A stretch of 64,000 nucleotides of DNA, taken from NCBI RefSeq assembly GCF_026552795.1, contig NZ_JANFPI010000011.1:1-64000 (forward strand). Reading direction: 5' to 3'. The notes under the pieces are model-generated. The model was not told where the DNA came from, made no database searches, and saw only the letters and a list, made by a program, of their open reading frames with translations. Source of the DNA: Ectorhizobium quercum. Lineage in GTDB: Bacteria; Pseudomonadota; Alphaproteobacteria; Rhizobiales; Rhizobiaceae. The position numbers were made by a program, and so were the translations under genes. Of this stretch, positions 25,766 through 34,597 are shown one piece after another. Positions within the stretch are counted from its first letter, which is position 1; the number at the start of each line of letters is the position of its first letter.

Positions 25766-26566
25766 CTACCACACGCCGCGGCTGAGTCCGTTCCATAGCC
25801 AGCGCCACAGCGTTGGCGGGTAGTGCATGCGCGACGGGCGTGCCGGTTCGAACGGTTTCAGCGTGCCGGACAGGGCATCCTGCACGGCCTGCACCGTTTT
25901 TTCCGCGCCGGCGGCGGCCAGAAGCAGGGGATATGTCGCCATCGTATCGGCCGGGTCGGGCTGCAAGCGGACGTCATAGAGCGTTGCGCCCGTGTCCACG
26001 CCGGAATCGACGAGATGGATCGTGCAGCCGAAATTGTCCCGGTCGCCGGCGGCCAGCGCCCAGTAGCCGCCCATCTGGCCGCGATAGGCGGGATTGATGC
26101 CGCCGTGGAAATTGATGATCGGGCAGGGGATGCGGGAAAGCGTCTTCTTCGTCAGCAGGCGGCAGGCCACGGTGAGAACGGCGGCGGGTTGCAGCCGGGC
26201 AATCGCTTCATGTGTGGCATCGTCGTTCACCGATCGCACCCGGATGACCGGAACGTCGCGGTTCCGCTCCGCCGCATGTCCGTAGGCGGACAGGATGGCC
26301 TGGCTGCGTGCCTGGGCGAATGTCTTCGTCAGGCGCGAGACGATCGACGTCGCAAGCTGCCCGAGGGCCGCGATCCAGCCCAGCCGCCGCGCCCGCCGGC
26401 GGGCGAGGGCGAACGGGCTCAGGGGTGTTTCCTCGATCACCGTGACACGGCCGGGAAAGGCCGTCGCCAGCGCGTTCACGAGGATGGCGGGGATGAGGCC
26501 GGGCCCGGCCAGCACGACGACGGCAGCGCTGCCGCGCTCCAAGCGTTCCCGATTGCCTGCGTCCAA
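25766..26566 (-). CDS. Formyltransferase-family protein
   Basis: 266 residues. The centre has IINFHGGINPAYRG, the Asn/His part of the formyl-transferase active site, then HLVDSGVDTGATL with the catalytic Asp, as in GART and methionyl-tRNA formyltransferase. The N-terminal 100 residues have long basic helices in place of a clean folate site. Such proteins often modify amino-sugars or other small molecules; the substrate is unknown. The start is TTG after GGAGCAGGAACG, so the 5' end is uncertain. It overlaps nothing and is convergent with lsrB. Confidence 0.8.
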   Translation of the reverse strand: MDAGNRERLERGSAAVVVLAGPGLIPAILVNALATAFPGRVTVIEETPLSPFALARRRARRLGWIAALGQLATSIVSRLTKTFAQARSQAILSAYGHAAERNRDVPVIRVRSVNDDATHEAIARLQPAAVLTVACRLLTKKTLSRIPCPIINFHGGINPAYRGQMGGYWALAAGDRDNFGCTIHLVDSGVDTGATLYDVRLQPDPADTMATYPLLLAAAGAEKTVQAVQDALSGTLKPFEPARPSRMHYPPTLWRWLWNGLSRGVW

Positions 26567-26710
26567 CGTTCCTGCTCCGCTTCCATCTCCGCCGGCGGCT
26601 ATCCTTGACGCGGAATTCTTTGCGGAAAGTGAAGATGGGGCTCACGCCGGTGTGAACTTTTTCCGGTCTCGCGCGTTCTAGAACCATTGCATTAGAACAG
26701 GAGAGGCAAA

Positions 26711-26869
26711 ATGAAATCCATTGCCGGAAAGCTCGTTATTCTCGCCGCTGTCGCATTCGCCGTGTCGTCGTGCGGAAATACCATCCGCGGTGTGGGTCAC
26801 GATACGTCCAATGCCATAAATGCCACACAAGATGCGGGTAGAAACATCGACAGGGCGGCGAGCCGCTAA
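26711..26869 (+). CDS. Entericidin-like lipopeptide
   Basis: 52 residues. A lipoprotein signal peptide (MKSIAGKLVILAAVAFAVSS, Cys21) is followed by GNTIRGVGHDTSNAIN and a repeated heptad-like tail with DAGRNIDRA. This fits the EcnA/EcnB family of small outer-membrane-associated lipopeptides. A ribosome site, AGGAGAGGC, lies five bases before the ATG. It is shorter than most automatic cut-offs. Partner antidote or toxin gene is not seen beside it. Confidence 0.85.
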   Translation: MKSIAGKLVILAAVAFAVSSCGNTIRGVGHDTSNAINATQDAGRNIDRAASR

Positions 26870-26994
26870 GGCTTCCGCGAAAGCATCAGTACCGGCGGGG
26901 GCTCGTCGTTTCGTATTGCGTTCAGAGGATTTCGCGTTCGGCCCTTGTTTGCATTCTTCGATCTCAGCCCGAAGGGCAGGAAAGGAGTGGCAAG

Positions 26995-27153
26995 ATGACG
27001 CTTACGACACTGGCAAAGATCAGCGCCATATATCTCGGTCTCGTCGTGACGACTGCGACCCTCTCGGTATTGTGGGAATCGGGGAGGAACCTGGCTGCGC
27101 GCCAGGGCCTTTTCGGCGCCTTCCAGGTCGCGGATTCGAATGCCGCCGGTTGA
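26995..27153 (+). CDS. Small one-TM membrane protein
   Basis: 52 residues: MTLTTLAKISAIYLGLVVTT, then a hydrophobic stretch to VLW and a polar tail ending ADSNAAG. One TM helix is likely. The ATG follows AAAGGAGTGGCAAG. No family is recognised. It lies 125 bp after the entericidin-like gene and 30 bp before the glycosidase-like gene, and could be co-transcribed with either. Confidence 0.6.
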   Translation: MTLTTLAKISAIYLGLVVTTATLSVLWESGRNLAARQGLFGAFQVADSNAAG

Positions 27154-27183
27154 TGCCGGTGGCGGGTTATGGTCTCAAGGGCC

Positions 27184-27948
27184 ATGACCCTTTTGTTTCG
27201 ATTCATCGCGGTCCTGCTGGCCACGCTGTTTTCCCAGACGATCGCCGCACGGGCGGACGGGGACGGGGACGCCTGCCGGCGTCTCGGTTTCCGCGACGCC
27301 AGATTCGTGGTGTGCAGCTTCGATCCCGCGCGTTCGGACCTGCGCCTTTTCCATTCCGACGGTCAGGGTTCGGCCTACGGTTCGTTCGACGCCGTGACGC
27401 GGGCCCTGTGGCGCGACCATGCCTTTCTCGATTTCGCGATGAACGGCGGCATGTATCACCGGGACCTGTCGCCCGTTGGCCTGTTCGTCGAAAACGGCGT
27501 GGAGAGAAAGCCGCTCGTTGTGTCCGAAGGCTTCGGCAATTTCCACCTGCTGCCGAATGGCGTCTTCCATTTCGGGGATGGCAAGGCGGCCGTGACCGAG
27601 GCGAAGGCCTTTGCCCGCAGCGGAGCGACACCGCGATTCGCCACCCAGTCCGGCCCGATGCTGGTGATCGACGGCGCGCTTCATCCGCGTTTCCTGCCCG
27701 ACAGCGACAGCTTCAAGATCCGCAACGGCGTCGGCGTCGGCCGTGACGGGCGCGTTCACTTCGTCGTGTCCGAGGATCGCGTCCGCTTTTACGATTTCGC
27801 ACTTCTCTTTCGCGACGAACTCGGCTGCGCCAATGCGCTTTATCTCGACGGAACCGTCTCCAGCGCCCTGATCCCAGTTCTCGGGCGGCACGACCGGATT
27901 TTTCCTATGGGGCCGATCATCAGCGTCGTGTCCCGCGTGCCAGGCTGA
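27184..27948 (+). CDS. Phosphodiester glycosidase-family (DUF2233/NAGPA) protein, exported
   Basis: 254 residues. A signal peptide (MTLLFRFIAVLLATLFSQ, then AARADG) leads into a NAGPA-like domain: FAMNGGMYHRDLSPVGLFVENG, GNFHLLPNGVF, ATQSGPMLVIDG, and CANALYLDGTVSSALI. Related proteins cleave phosphodiester-linked sugars in the periplasm or cell wall. Substrate not known. ATG at 27184 follows CTCAAGGGCC; an ATG at 27169 is in frame and adds five residues. Confidence 0.85.
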   Translation: MTLLFRFIAVLLATLFSQTIAARADGDGDACRRLGFRDARFVVCSFDPARSDLRLFHSDGQGSAYGSFDAVTRALWRDHAFLDFAMNGGMYHRDLSPVGLFVENGVERKPLVVSEGFGNFHLLPNGVFHFGDGKAAVTEAKAFARSGATPRFATQSGPMLVIDGALHPRFLPDSDSFKIRNGVGVGRDGRVHFVVSEDRVRFYDFALLFRDELGCANALYLDGTVSSALIPVLGRHDRIFPMGPIISVVSRVPG

Positions 27949-27954
27949 CAGGGG

Positions 27955-28296
27955 TTAGATCGCCGCCTTCGGATAGGCGCGTTCGAGGCCGCCGGAGCGG
28001 CTCAGGCCGGTGCGGAAGGACAGATAGGCCGGATGCTGGCTGGACCTGGCGGCTTCCATCAGCCTGATCTGCATCCTGTCGGGGGCGGTGTTTCCCAGCC
28101 ATTCGCCGGATTTTTCCAGTTTCAGCGCGTTAAGGAAACGGGCATTGGCGGCCGCATCGAGATAATGGTGCAAGCCTTCGAGAAACGCGTCGTCATGAAC
28201 GGGGTCGTGCAGCAGCGCCGCCAGCCATTGAAGGTCGGCCTCTCCCAGGCCGGACAATTTTGCCGATATGGTTTCGCGTTCAATGCTGTCGGTCAT
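27955..28296 (-). CDS. Hypothetical protein, 113 residues
   Basis: Soluble, helical protein without signal peptide. Visible segments are GLGEADLQWLAALLHDPVHD, FLEGLHHYLDAAANARF and RMQIRLMEAARSSQHPA. No family is recognised. The start ATG follows ACAGGAGATTCGC, supporting expression. It is convergent with the glycosidase-like gene, seven bases apart. Confidence 0.6.
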   Translation of the reverse strand: MTDSIERETISAKLSGLGEADLQWLAALLHDPVHDDAFLEGLHHYLDAAANARFLNALKLEKSGEWLGNTAPDRMQIRLMEAARSSQHPAYLSFRTGLSRSGGLERAYPKAAI

Positions 28297-28672
28297 GCGA
28301 ATCTCCTGTCAGTGCGGCGACAGGGTCGGAGAGCGCGGGCCGTTGCGCAAGCGGAAATCGACACCGCAAAAAAGCGAAACCTGTCTGATTGCCCTGTCTT
28401 GATAACGCTCCGGTAACGATATCGGGTTTAAGAGTGTTCCTGCGGCGGTTGAACCGCCTTTCGCTTCCGGATTTGAAGTAGTGCGTTCCGGAAGCGAGCT
28501 TTCCCCTTCATCTCCGGCTTGACGCGCGGGCGGATTCCGCGTCAGATTTCAGCGGTTTTGCGATCAACCGCGGCTGGACGCCTCTTTTTCTACGAATCGT
28601 CCGCCTTTCGCATGCCGGGCGGGCGGGCCGTGGTGGCCTCCCGCCTTTTTCATGATCAGGGAGCATTCCCCG
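28297..28672. other. Gene-free stretch upstream of cobP
   Basis: Contains two hairpins: GGCGG-TTGAA-CCGCC near 28444 followed by TTTCG, and CGCTTCCGGA paired with TCCGGAAGCG around 28462-28497. A third hairpin with a T run lies at 28622-28650. No cobalamin riboswitch core (B12 box) could be recognised despite the cobalamin gene downstream. No gene is supported. Confidence 0.5.
28622..28650 (+). terminator. Hairpin plus T run in front of cobP
   Basis: GGCGGG and CCCGCC form a 6-bp stem, flanked by more G-C pairs, followed by TTTTT at 28646-28650. It looks like an intrinsic terminator and ends only 23 bp before the cobP start, so it may attenuate cobP. Confidence 0.6.
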
Positions 28673-29200
28673 GTGCCGGACAACAGGAAGACAGGGCTCG
28701 TGCTGGTTCTCGGCGGGGCCAGATCGGGAAAATCGCGCTTTTCGGAGACGATGCTGGCGCAAAGCGGGCTGGACGTGCATTACGTCGCGACCGCCGAGGC
28801 GCTGGACGGCGAGATGAACGAGCGAATCGCGCATCATCGCGCCTCCCGGCCGGCGCAATGGGCGACGCATGAGATTCCCCTCGATCTGCCGCAGGCGCTT
28901 CTGGCCATCGACGCGCCGGGGCGCGGCATTCTGGTCGATTGCCTGACGCTGTGGATCACCAATCTGATGATGGCCGGCCGCGATATCGGGGCGGCATTCG
29001 ACGCCTTGGCCGAGGCCTGTCCGAAGCTGCGTGGCCGCGTCGTCTTCGTTTCCAACGAAGTGGGGCTGGGCATCGTGCCCGAACATCGCATGGCGCGCGA
29101 TTTCCGCGATCATGCCGGACGCCTGCACCAGCGCATCGCGGCGCTGGCGGACGAGGTTTATTTCGTCGCCGCCGGGCTTCCCCTCAGGATGAAGGGATAG
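28673..29200 (+). CDS. cobP: Adenosylcobinamide kinase / adenosylcobinamide-phosphate guanylyltransferase
   Basis: Bifunctional CobP/CobU enzyme of the late cobalamin pathway: phosphorylates adenosylcobinamide and then joins GMP to give adenosylcobinamide-GDP. 175 residues, typical. Walker A GGARSGKS at about 14-21, the guanylylated-histidine region ERIAHHRASRP, VDCLTLWITNLM, and FVSNEVGLGIVPEHRMARDFRD. The GTG at 28673 follows AGGGAG; an ATG at 28652 inside the terminator-like element is less likely. CobS/CobV, which uses its product, starts beyond 64000. Confidence 0.95.
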   Translation: MPDNRKTGLVLVLGGARSGKSRFSETMLAQSGLDVHYVATAEALDGEMNERIAHHRASRPAQWATHEIPLDLPQALLAIDAPGRGILVDCLTLWITNLMMAGRDIGAAFDALAEACPKLRGRVVFVSNEVGLGIVPEHRMARDFRDHAGRLHQRIAALADEVYFVAAGLPLRMKG

Positions 29201-29228
29201 GCGGGCATCCGTGCGCCGCTGGCGATCG

Positions 29229-30014
29229 TCAGAAGCCGAGCGCTGCGTGCAGCGGGTTGGCGGGGTCGATCAGCAGGCGGACCGCCATCGCCAGGCAGGA
29301 GACGATGAGCAGGGGGCGGATGACCTTCGCGCCATTCCTCATGGCGAGCCGCGAGCCGAGCTGCGCGCCGAGGATCTGGCCGGCGGCCATGACGATTCCG
29401 AGCTTCCACAGGACCGATCCAGTCGCCACGAACACCAGAAAGGCGCCGAAATTCGAGCCGAGGTTCAGCAGTTTCGTGTGCGCCGTCGCCTTGAGAAGGC
29501 CGAATCCGGCCAGCGACACGAAGGCCAGCATGAAGAAGGACCCGGTTCCGGGACCGAAGATGCCGTCATAGAAGCCTATCAGGGGCACAACCGTGAGGCC
29601 GAAGACGAATTGCGACACGCGGCGGCGGCGGTCGGTGTCGCCGAGATTCGGCCGGAACGCAAAATAAAGGCCGATCGCGATCAGGAGGAGGGGCATGGTC
29701 GCCCTCAGGACGTCCGGCGGAACGAGGGCCGCGGCGAGGGCGCCGAGCGCGCCGCCGGCAATCGCCGTCAGAGCCATCGGATATTGTTCGCGGAGGCGGA
29801 CGTGGCCCTTGCGGGCATAGGACAGGGTGGCGGATGCCGCGCCGAACTGGGCGCTGAGCTTGTTGGTGCCCAGCGCTTCGAGCGGTGGCACCCCGGCCAG
29901 CAGCATTGCCGGAATGGCGATCAACCCGCCGCCGCCGGCAATCGCGTCGATGAACCCGGCCAGAACGGCGGCAACGAAAAGCAGGGCGACGATGTGGGGC
30001 AGCAGGTCTGTCAT
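29229..30014 (-). CDS. TSUP (TauE/SafE) family membrane permease
   Basis: 261 residues, about eight TM helices in two repeats. The duplicated motif of the family is visible as GFIDAIAGGGGLIAIPAMLLAG near the N-terminus (shown in part) and GFYDGIFGPGTGSFFMLAFV in the second half. TSUP proteins export or import sulfur or organic anions such as sulfite or sulfoacetate. The substrate is unknown. MTDLLPH start at 30014 is chosen over a longer reading because the first TM begins here. Confidence 0.92.
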   Translation of the reverse strand: MTDLLPHIVALLFVAAVLAGFIDAIAGGGGLIAIPAMLLAGVPPLEALGTNKLSAQFGAASATLSYARKGHVRLREQYPMALTAIAGGALGALAAALVPPDVLRATMPLLLIAIGLYFAFRPNLGDTDRRRRVSQFVFGLTVVPLIGFYDGIFGPGTGSFFMLAFVSLAGFGLLKATAHTKLLNLGSNFGAFLVFVATGSVLWKLGIVMAAGQILGAQLGSRLAMRNGAKVIRPLLIVSCLAMAVRLLIDPANPLHAALGF

Positions 30015-30260
30015 GGCGGGGCCGGGAATCAGGCGGGCAGATGAACTCCTTCTGCCACCGGCGCGATGCGCGCACAATCTCCGGACGGATATATTGGCGG
30101 GTTTTCAGCAGCTTGCTGCGGTTTTCGGCGATTTCGATTCATCGGTTGCCCGGATCCCGCATCGAAGGCTGGACAGGGCCACCTCTTTGCGAAAATCCGT
30201 TTTCCAGCGGCCTCGGCCTCCGTTAAGAGAGTCGATCTTGATGCTGGAGGCCTGTCGGCA

Positions 30261-31214
30261 ATGGAAAAGGTGATCTTCGATACGGACCCGGGTGTGGACG
30301 ATGCGATGGCTCTGCTCTTTCTTCACCGGCATCCCGGCATCGATCTCGTCGGCATCACCACGGTTTTCGGCAATGCCGATGTCGGGACGACGACGCGCAA
30401 CGCCCTGTTCCTGGCCGAACGCTGGGGCATCGATGCGCCCGTTGCCCGCGGAGCGGCATCGACCTTCGATCCCCGGCGTCATCAGGGGGCCTTTCCGGTT
30501 TTCATCCACGGCGAAAACGGCCTCGGCAATATCGACATACCGGCGGACATCGCCGCCGTGCCCGATCCGCGTCCGGCGCATCGCTTCATCATCGACACGG
30601 TGAAGGCCAGCCCCGGAGAGGTGACGCTGATTGCGGTTGCGCCGCTGACCAATCTCGCGCTCGCGATTCGGGAGGCACCGGAAATCGCCGGCTTGGTGAA
30701 GCGGGTCATCCTCATGGGTGGTGCCTTCGCCATGCACGGCAATGCCAGCCCGGCGGCCGAGGCCAACATCCACAACGACCCCGAGGCGGCCGATCTCGTC
30801 TTCACCGCGGCATGGCCGGTGACGGCGATCGGCCTCGACGTGACGACCAGAACCGTCATGACCCGCGGTGAACTGGCCTCCATCGCGGCCGAGGGCGGCG
30901 AGGCGTTGCATCTCCTCGACGATCTCTCGCAATTCTACATGGACTTCTACCGCCATCGCGTCGGCGACGGCATGGTGGTTCACGATACCTGCGCCTGTGT
31001 CTTCGCCGTCGCGCCGGAACTGTTCGAGACGAGGACCGGCACGGTGCGCGTGCTGACCGAGGGGATTGCCGAGGGCAAGACCGTGCTGAAGCCGGACGGG
31101 CTGCGGTTCGGCCCGAGCGCCTGGGACGGTCATCCGAGCCAGACGATCTGCACGCATGTCGATGCGGATGCGGTGCTGGCGCTGATCCGCAAGACCCTGC
31201 TGGGGCGGGTCTGA
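30261..31214 (+). CDS. Inosine-uridine-preferring nucleoside hydrolase family protein
   Basis: 317 residues. The Ca-binding N-terminus FDTDPGVDDAMAL is diagnostic. Other family segments are GITTVFGNADV, VTLIAVAPLTNLALAI, ILMGGAF, NIHNDPEAA, and VVHDTCACVFAV, where the last holds the catalytic-site His. It cleaves the N-glycosidic bond of ribonucleosides, giving base and ribose for salvage. Start ATG at 30261 has GGAGG ten bases upstream. Confidence 0.94.
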   Translation: MEKVIFDTDPGVDDAMALLFLHRHPGIDLVGITTVFGNADVGTTTRNALFLAERWGIDAPVARGAASTFDPRRHQGAFPVFIHGENGLGNIDIPADIAAVPDPRPAHRFIIDTVKASPGEVTLIAVAPLTNLALAIREAPEIAGLVKRVILMGGAFAMHGNASPAAEANIHNDPEAADLVFTAAWPVTAIGLDVTTRTVMTRGELASIAAEGGEALHLLDDLSQFYMDFYRHRVGDGMVVHDTCACVFAVAPELFETRTGTVRVLTEGIAEGKTVLKPDGLRFGPSAWDGHPSQTICTHVDADAVLALIRKTLLGRV

Positions 31215-31307
31215 ACCGAGAAGAGTCGAGTCGATTCAGGTGCCTGGCGGCGCAGGCTCGCAAACCGATTCCGGACGTTCGGATGTCGGTTCAGGTGGTT
31301 TCGGGGA

Positions 31308-32033
31308 TCAGTCGTTGCCGGCGGCGGCGTTCAGGCGTTCCAGACAGGGCACCGTCACATGGCGGTTGTTCTCGATCCGGATCACGCCGTCCTTGCGCAG
31401 CTTGGTCATCTGGCGGCTGACGGTCTCGATGGTCAGGCCGAGGAAATCGGCGATATCGGCGCGTGACAGCGGCAGGTCGAAGGTGTTCTGCTCGCCGTTT
31501 TCCGGGTCGATATGCGTCGCGATCATGTGGAGGAAGCTGGCGACCTTTTCCTGCGCCGTCTTGCGGCCGAGCGTCAGCATCCACTCGCGCGCTTCATCCA
31601 GCTCCTTGAGCGACTGGGCGTGCAGCCTGCGCTCCAGATCGGGCGTTTCGTTGGCCAGGCGCTCGATCAGCGATTTCGGAAAGGTGCAGATTTCCGTATC
31701 GGTGGCGGCCTCGGCGGTCATCGTGCTTTCGCAGAGGAAGGGACGGCCGAGGAAATCGGGTGCGAATTGCAGGCCAACGATCTGCTGGCGTCCGTCCGCC
31801 ATCATCTTCGACAGCTTGATGACGCCGGACAGGATGTTGCTGTAGTGCGAGACCAATTCGCCCTGGCCGATCAGTTCGTTGCCGGCATCGATCTTGCGGC
31901 GGGTGGAGTGGCGGTTCAATTCGAAAAGCTGCGCCGGCGTCAGGGTTCCGCAAACGCCGCCGTGACGTGCCTCGCAGACGCGACAGACGGCAGGCACTTC
32001 CGAAGACTGATGGTTTTTATAATGTGATTCCAT
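31308..32033 (-). CDS. fnrN: Oxygen-sensing Crp/Fnr regulator
   Basis: 241 residues. Four cysteines placed for a [4Fe-4S] cluster: Cys17, Cys20 and Cys28 (CRVCEARHGGVC) and Cys101 (PFLCES). A cNMP-like beta-barrel, a dimer helix, and the HTH SRADIADFLGLTIETVSRQM with the FNR-specific E..SR recognition pattern follow. Low oxygen keeps the cluster and dimer active, binding TTGAT-N4-ATCAA. The gene is divergent from hemN with two such sites between, one close enough for autoregulation. FnrN is the usual name in rhizobia. Confidence 0.95.
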   Translation of the reverse strand: MESHYKNHQSSEVPAVCRVCEARHGGVCGTLTPAQLFELNRHSTRRKIDAGNELIGQGELVSHYSNILSGVIKLSKMMADGRQQIVGLQFAPDFLGRPFLCESTMTAEAATDTEICTFPKSLIERLANETPDLERRLHAQSLKELDEAREWMLTLGRKTAQEKVASFLHMIATHIDPENGEQNTFDLPLSRADIADFLGLTIETVSRQMTKLRKDGVIRIENNRHVTVPCLERLNAAAGND

Positions 32034-32131
32034 GTCTACCCGCCCGAAATGCCGTCCGTCGCATGATTAGATTATGCCCGGATTGCGCTGCCCCGGCATG
32101 GTTATAGCCTAAAAAAACGAAATTTGTACCC

Positions 32132-32145
32132 TTGATTTCTGTCAA
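32132..32145. promoter_or_regulatory. FNR box 1 in fnrN-hemN region
   Basis: TTGATTTCTGTCAA, one base off the TTGAT-N4-ATCAA consensus. It lies 99 bp upstream of the fnrN start and 110 bp upstream of hemN, so it could serve either promoter; autoregulation of fnrN is likely. Confidence 0.8.
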
Positions 32146-32167
32146 TCCTCCCAAGGTCGGCTCCGAT

Positions 32168-32181
32168 TTGATCGACGTCAA
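32168..32181. promoter_or_regulatory. FNR box 2 in fnrN-hemN region
   Basis: TTGATCGACGTCAA, one base off consensus, 74 bp upstream of the hemN ATG. That distance suits activation from about -41.5 with a 30-base leader. Confidence 0.8.
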
Positions 32182-32254
32182 AGTTTCCCGGCGCGGCTGA
32201 GGCTATCAAGATCAGGCATCTCGCAGAGCCGGGAGCGGACCGACGGAGGGAAAC

Positions 32255-33607
32255 ATGAGCGAAAGAAGTCTTCTGGCCAAGTATTCCGGCGCCGTTCCGC
32301 GTTACACCAGTTATCCGACCGCGCCGCATTTCCACGAGGGGGTGAACTGCGACATATATGCACAGTGGCTGCGAGAACTCGGCGAACGCGACACTTTATC
32401 GCTCTATGTCCACATACCCTATTGCGACAGGCTGTGCTGGTTCTGTGCCTGTCATACCAAGCATACGCTGAAATACGAGCCGATCGCCGCCTATCTCAAG
32501 CCGCTTCTGAAGGAGATCGCCACCGTCGGCGGGTTCGTGTCCGGAAAGGCGAAAGTCACGGCGGTCCATTTCGGCGGCGGATCGCCGACCATGCTGAAGC
32601 CGGAAGACATGATTGCCGTCGCGGACGCGATGCGCGCCGCCTTTACCTTCGCCGACGACGTTGAGATCAGCGTCGAGATGGACCCCAACGATCTGGACGA
32701 CGCGCGCTATGACGGGCTTGCCGCCATCGGCATGACCCGGGCGAGCCTTGGCGTTCAGGATTTCGATCCGAAGGTTCAGAAGACCATCAACCGCATCCAG
32801 ACCTTCGAGCAGACCCGGGGCGTCGCCGAAGCCGTGCGGGCGCGGGGCGTCCATTCCGTGAATTGCGACGTGCTTTACGGACTGCCCTACCAGACGCTCG
32901 ACACGCTGAAATCGACGGTGCGCGACATCGTCTCCCTGTCGCCGGACCGCATCGCGCTGTTCGGCTATGCGCACGTGCCGTGGATGAAGAAGCACCAGAC
33001 GCTGATCCCCGAAGCCGCGCTTCCGAATGTCGAGGAGCGCTACGCCCAGATGAAGGCCGCCGCCGCCATGCTGGTGGATGCGGGTTACGAGGCGATCGGC
33101 ATCGACCATTTCGCCCGGCCCTCCGACACGCTCGCCATCGCTGCGCGGACGGGCAGGCTGCGCCGCAATTTCCAGGGCTATACCGACGATCAGGCGACTG
33201 CCCTGATTGGCTTCGGAGCGTCGTCCATCGGCCAATTGCCGCAGGGTTACGTGCAGAACATGCCGGCCACGGGCGAATACGAGCGCATGGCGGACCAGTC
33301 TGGGCTGGCAGTGGTGCGCGGCGTCGCGCTCACCGACGACGACCGGATGCGCGCCCATGTCATCGAGCGCATCATGTGCGATTTCGCCTTCGACTTCGCG
33401 CCGGTGCGGGAGAAATTTCCGGCGCTGGCGGACCGGGTGATCGCCGAAGCTCGCCAGTTCGCCGCCGCCAATGCCGACGGACTGTGCGAGATCGACGCCG
33501 CCGGTTTCCGGCTGACCGCGAAGGGTAGGGTCCTTGCGCGCACCGTGGCTGCGGTTTTCGACGCCTATCTCGGCAACGGCAAGGGACGCCATTCCATCGC
33601 CGTGTGA
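32255..33607 (+). CDS. hemN: Oxygen-independent coproporphyrinogen III dehydrogenase
   Basis: 450-residue radical SAM enzyme that decarboxylates coproporphyrinogen III to protoporphyrinogen IX without oxygen. The cluster motif CDRLCWFC gives Cys57, Cys61, Cys64 (CX3CX2C). HemN-specific features are PRYTSYPTAPHF at the start, VHFGGGSPTML, and DHFARP plus RNFQGYTTD-like region (here RRNFQGYTDD). Size and these motifs separate it from HemW. Supplies haem for the cbb3 oxidase when oxygen is low. Confidence 0.96.
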   Translation: MSERSLLAKYSGAVPRYTSYPTAPHFHEGVNCDIYAQWLRELGERDTLSLYVHIPYCDRLCWFCACHTKHTLKYEPIAAYLKPLLKEIATVGGFVSGKAKVTAVHFGGGSPTMLKPEDMIAVADAMRAAFTFADDVEISVEMDPNDLDDARYDGLAAIGMTRASLGVQDFDPKVQKTINRIQTFEQTRGVAEAVRARGVHSVNCDVLYGLPYQTLDTLKSTVRDIVSLSPDRIALFGYAHVPWMKKHQTLIPEAALPNVEERYAQMKAAAAMLVDAGYEAIGIDHFARPSDTLAIAARTGRLRRNFQGYTDDQATALIGFGASSIGQLPQGYVQNMPATGEYERMADQSGLAVVRGVALTDDDRMRAHVIERIMCDFAFDFAPVREKFPALADRVIAEARQFAAANADGLCEIDAAGFRLTAKGRVLARTVAAVFDAYLGNGKGRHSIAV

Positions 33608-33680
33608 CGCCTCGCGGAAAGGTCATGGCCTTTCTGGCGCCTTTCGTTTAGAGCAAGGCCAGCGAAAGGATGGCAAGGGC

Positions 33681-34586
33681 ATGGATTTCGGTCGTTTCCG
33701 GCAATGGATGATCGCGCAGGTGGCGCTCGGCATACTCCGCGCCCTTAAAATCCTTCCGGCCGATGCCGCCCTGAATTTTGCCGCCCGTCTGGCGCGGCGG
33801 ATCGCGCCGAAGCTGCGCCGCCACAGGCTCGTCCTCACCAATCTGCGCAATGCCTTTCCGGAGAAGACGCCCGAAGAAATCGAGACGCTCGCCGCGGCAA
33901 GCTGGGAGCATCTCGGCCGCATGGCGGCGGAATACGTCTTCTTCGAGAAACTGTTCATGACCCATCCGGTCGGACAGGCCGGCAGCCGGGTGGAAATCGT
34001 CGGCCAGGAGCATCTGGTCGATCTGCTCGCGCGTCCGCGCGCGTTCATCTTCGCCACCGCGCATACCGGAAACTTCGAGTGCCTGCCCTATGGCGCGACG
34101 GCCTGGGGAATCCCGGTCGCGGTGCTTTTCCGTCCGCCCAACAATCCGTTCATCGCCGAGCATCTCGCGCGCCTGCGCGGAGCCGGTTCGGAGAAGCTGG
34201 TTCCCTCCTATGCCGGTTCATCGAAGGTGCTGGCCCGCCAGCTCGCCGCCGGCGAGGGGATCGGGGTTCTGGTCGACCAGAAGTTCAACCGGGGCGTCGA
34301 GGCGCGGTTCTTCGGACTGCCGGCGACGACCAATCCCCTCGTGCCCCGACTCGTGCGCCAGTTTCATTGCGACGTCGTGCCCGTCCGGTCGATTCGCACC
34401 GAAGGCAACCGTTACCGGATCGAGGTCTCGGCACCGATGGAATTGCCGCGAAACGCCGAGGGTGAGATCGATGTCGAAGCCTCCTGCCAGGCGATCAACG
34501 ACATGGTGGAAGCCTGGGTGCGGGAGTATCCGGAACAATGGCTCTGGTATCACGACCGCTGGAACGTCCGGAAAACAGCGCGCTGA
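33681..34586 (+). CDS. Lauroyl/myristoyl acyltransferase-like protein (LpxL/HtrB family)
   Basis: 301 residues. An N-terminal TM anchor (residues about 8-25) is followed by the acyltransferase HX4E motif HTGNFE, LFRPPNNPFI, GIGVLVDQKFNRG, and the terminal YPEQWLWYHDRW with the family's final WxxxRW pattern. Family members acylate lipid A or related lipids at the inner membrane. The exact acyl chain and acceptor are unknown. The start at 33681 has a modest AAGGG site; the in-frame upstream stretch is not conserved. Confidence 0.9.
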   Translation: MDFGRFRQWMIAQVALGILRALKILPADAALNFAARLARRIAPKLRRHRLVLTNLRNAFPEKTPEEIETLAAASWEHLGRMAAEYVFFEKLFMTHPVGQAGSRVEIVGQEHLVDLLARPRAFIFATAHTGNFECLPYGATAWGIPVAVLFRPPNNPFIAEHLARLRGAGSEKLVPSYAGSSKVLARQLAAGEGIGVLVDQKFNRGVEARFFGLPATTNPLVPRLVRQFHCDVVPVRSIRTEGNRYRIEVSAPMELPRNAEGEIDVEASCQAINDMVEAWVREYPEQWLWYHDRWNVRKTAR

Positions 34587-34597
34587 GCCTACAATCG

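Noticed and set aside
28297..28672. Cobalamin riboswitch before cobP
   Set aside because: No recognisable B12 box or the expected conserved core; only generic hairpins are visible by eye.
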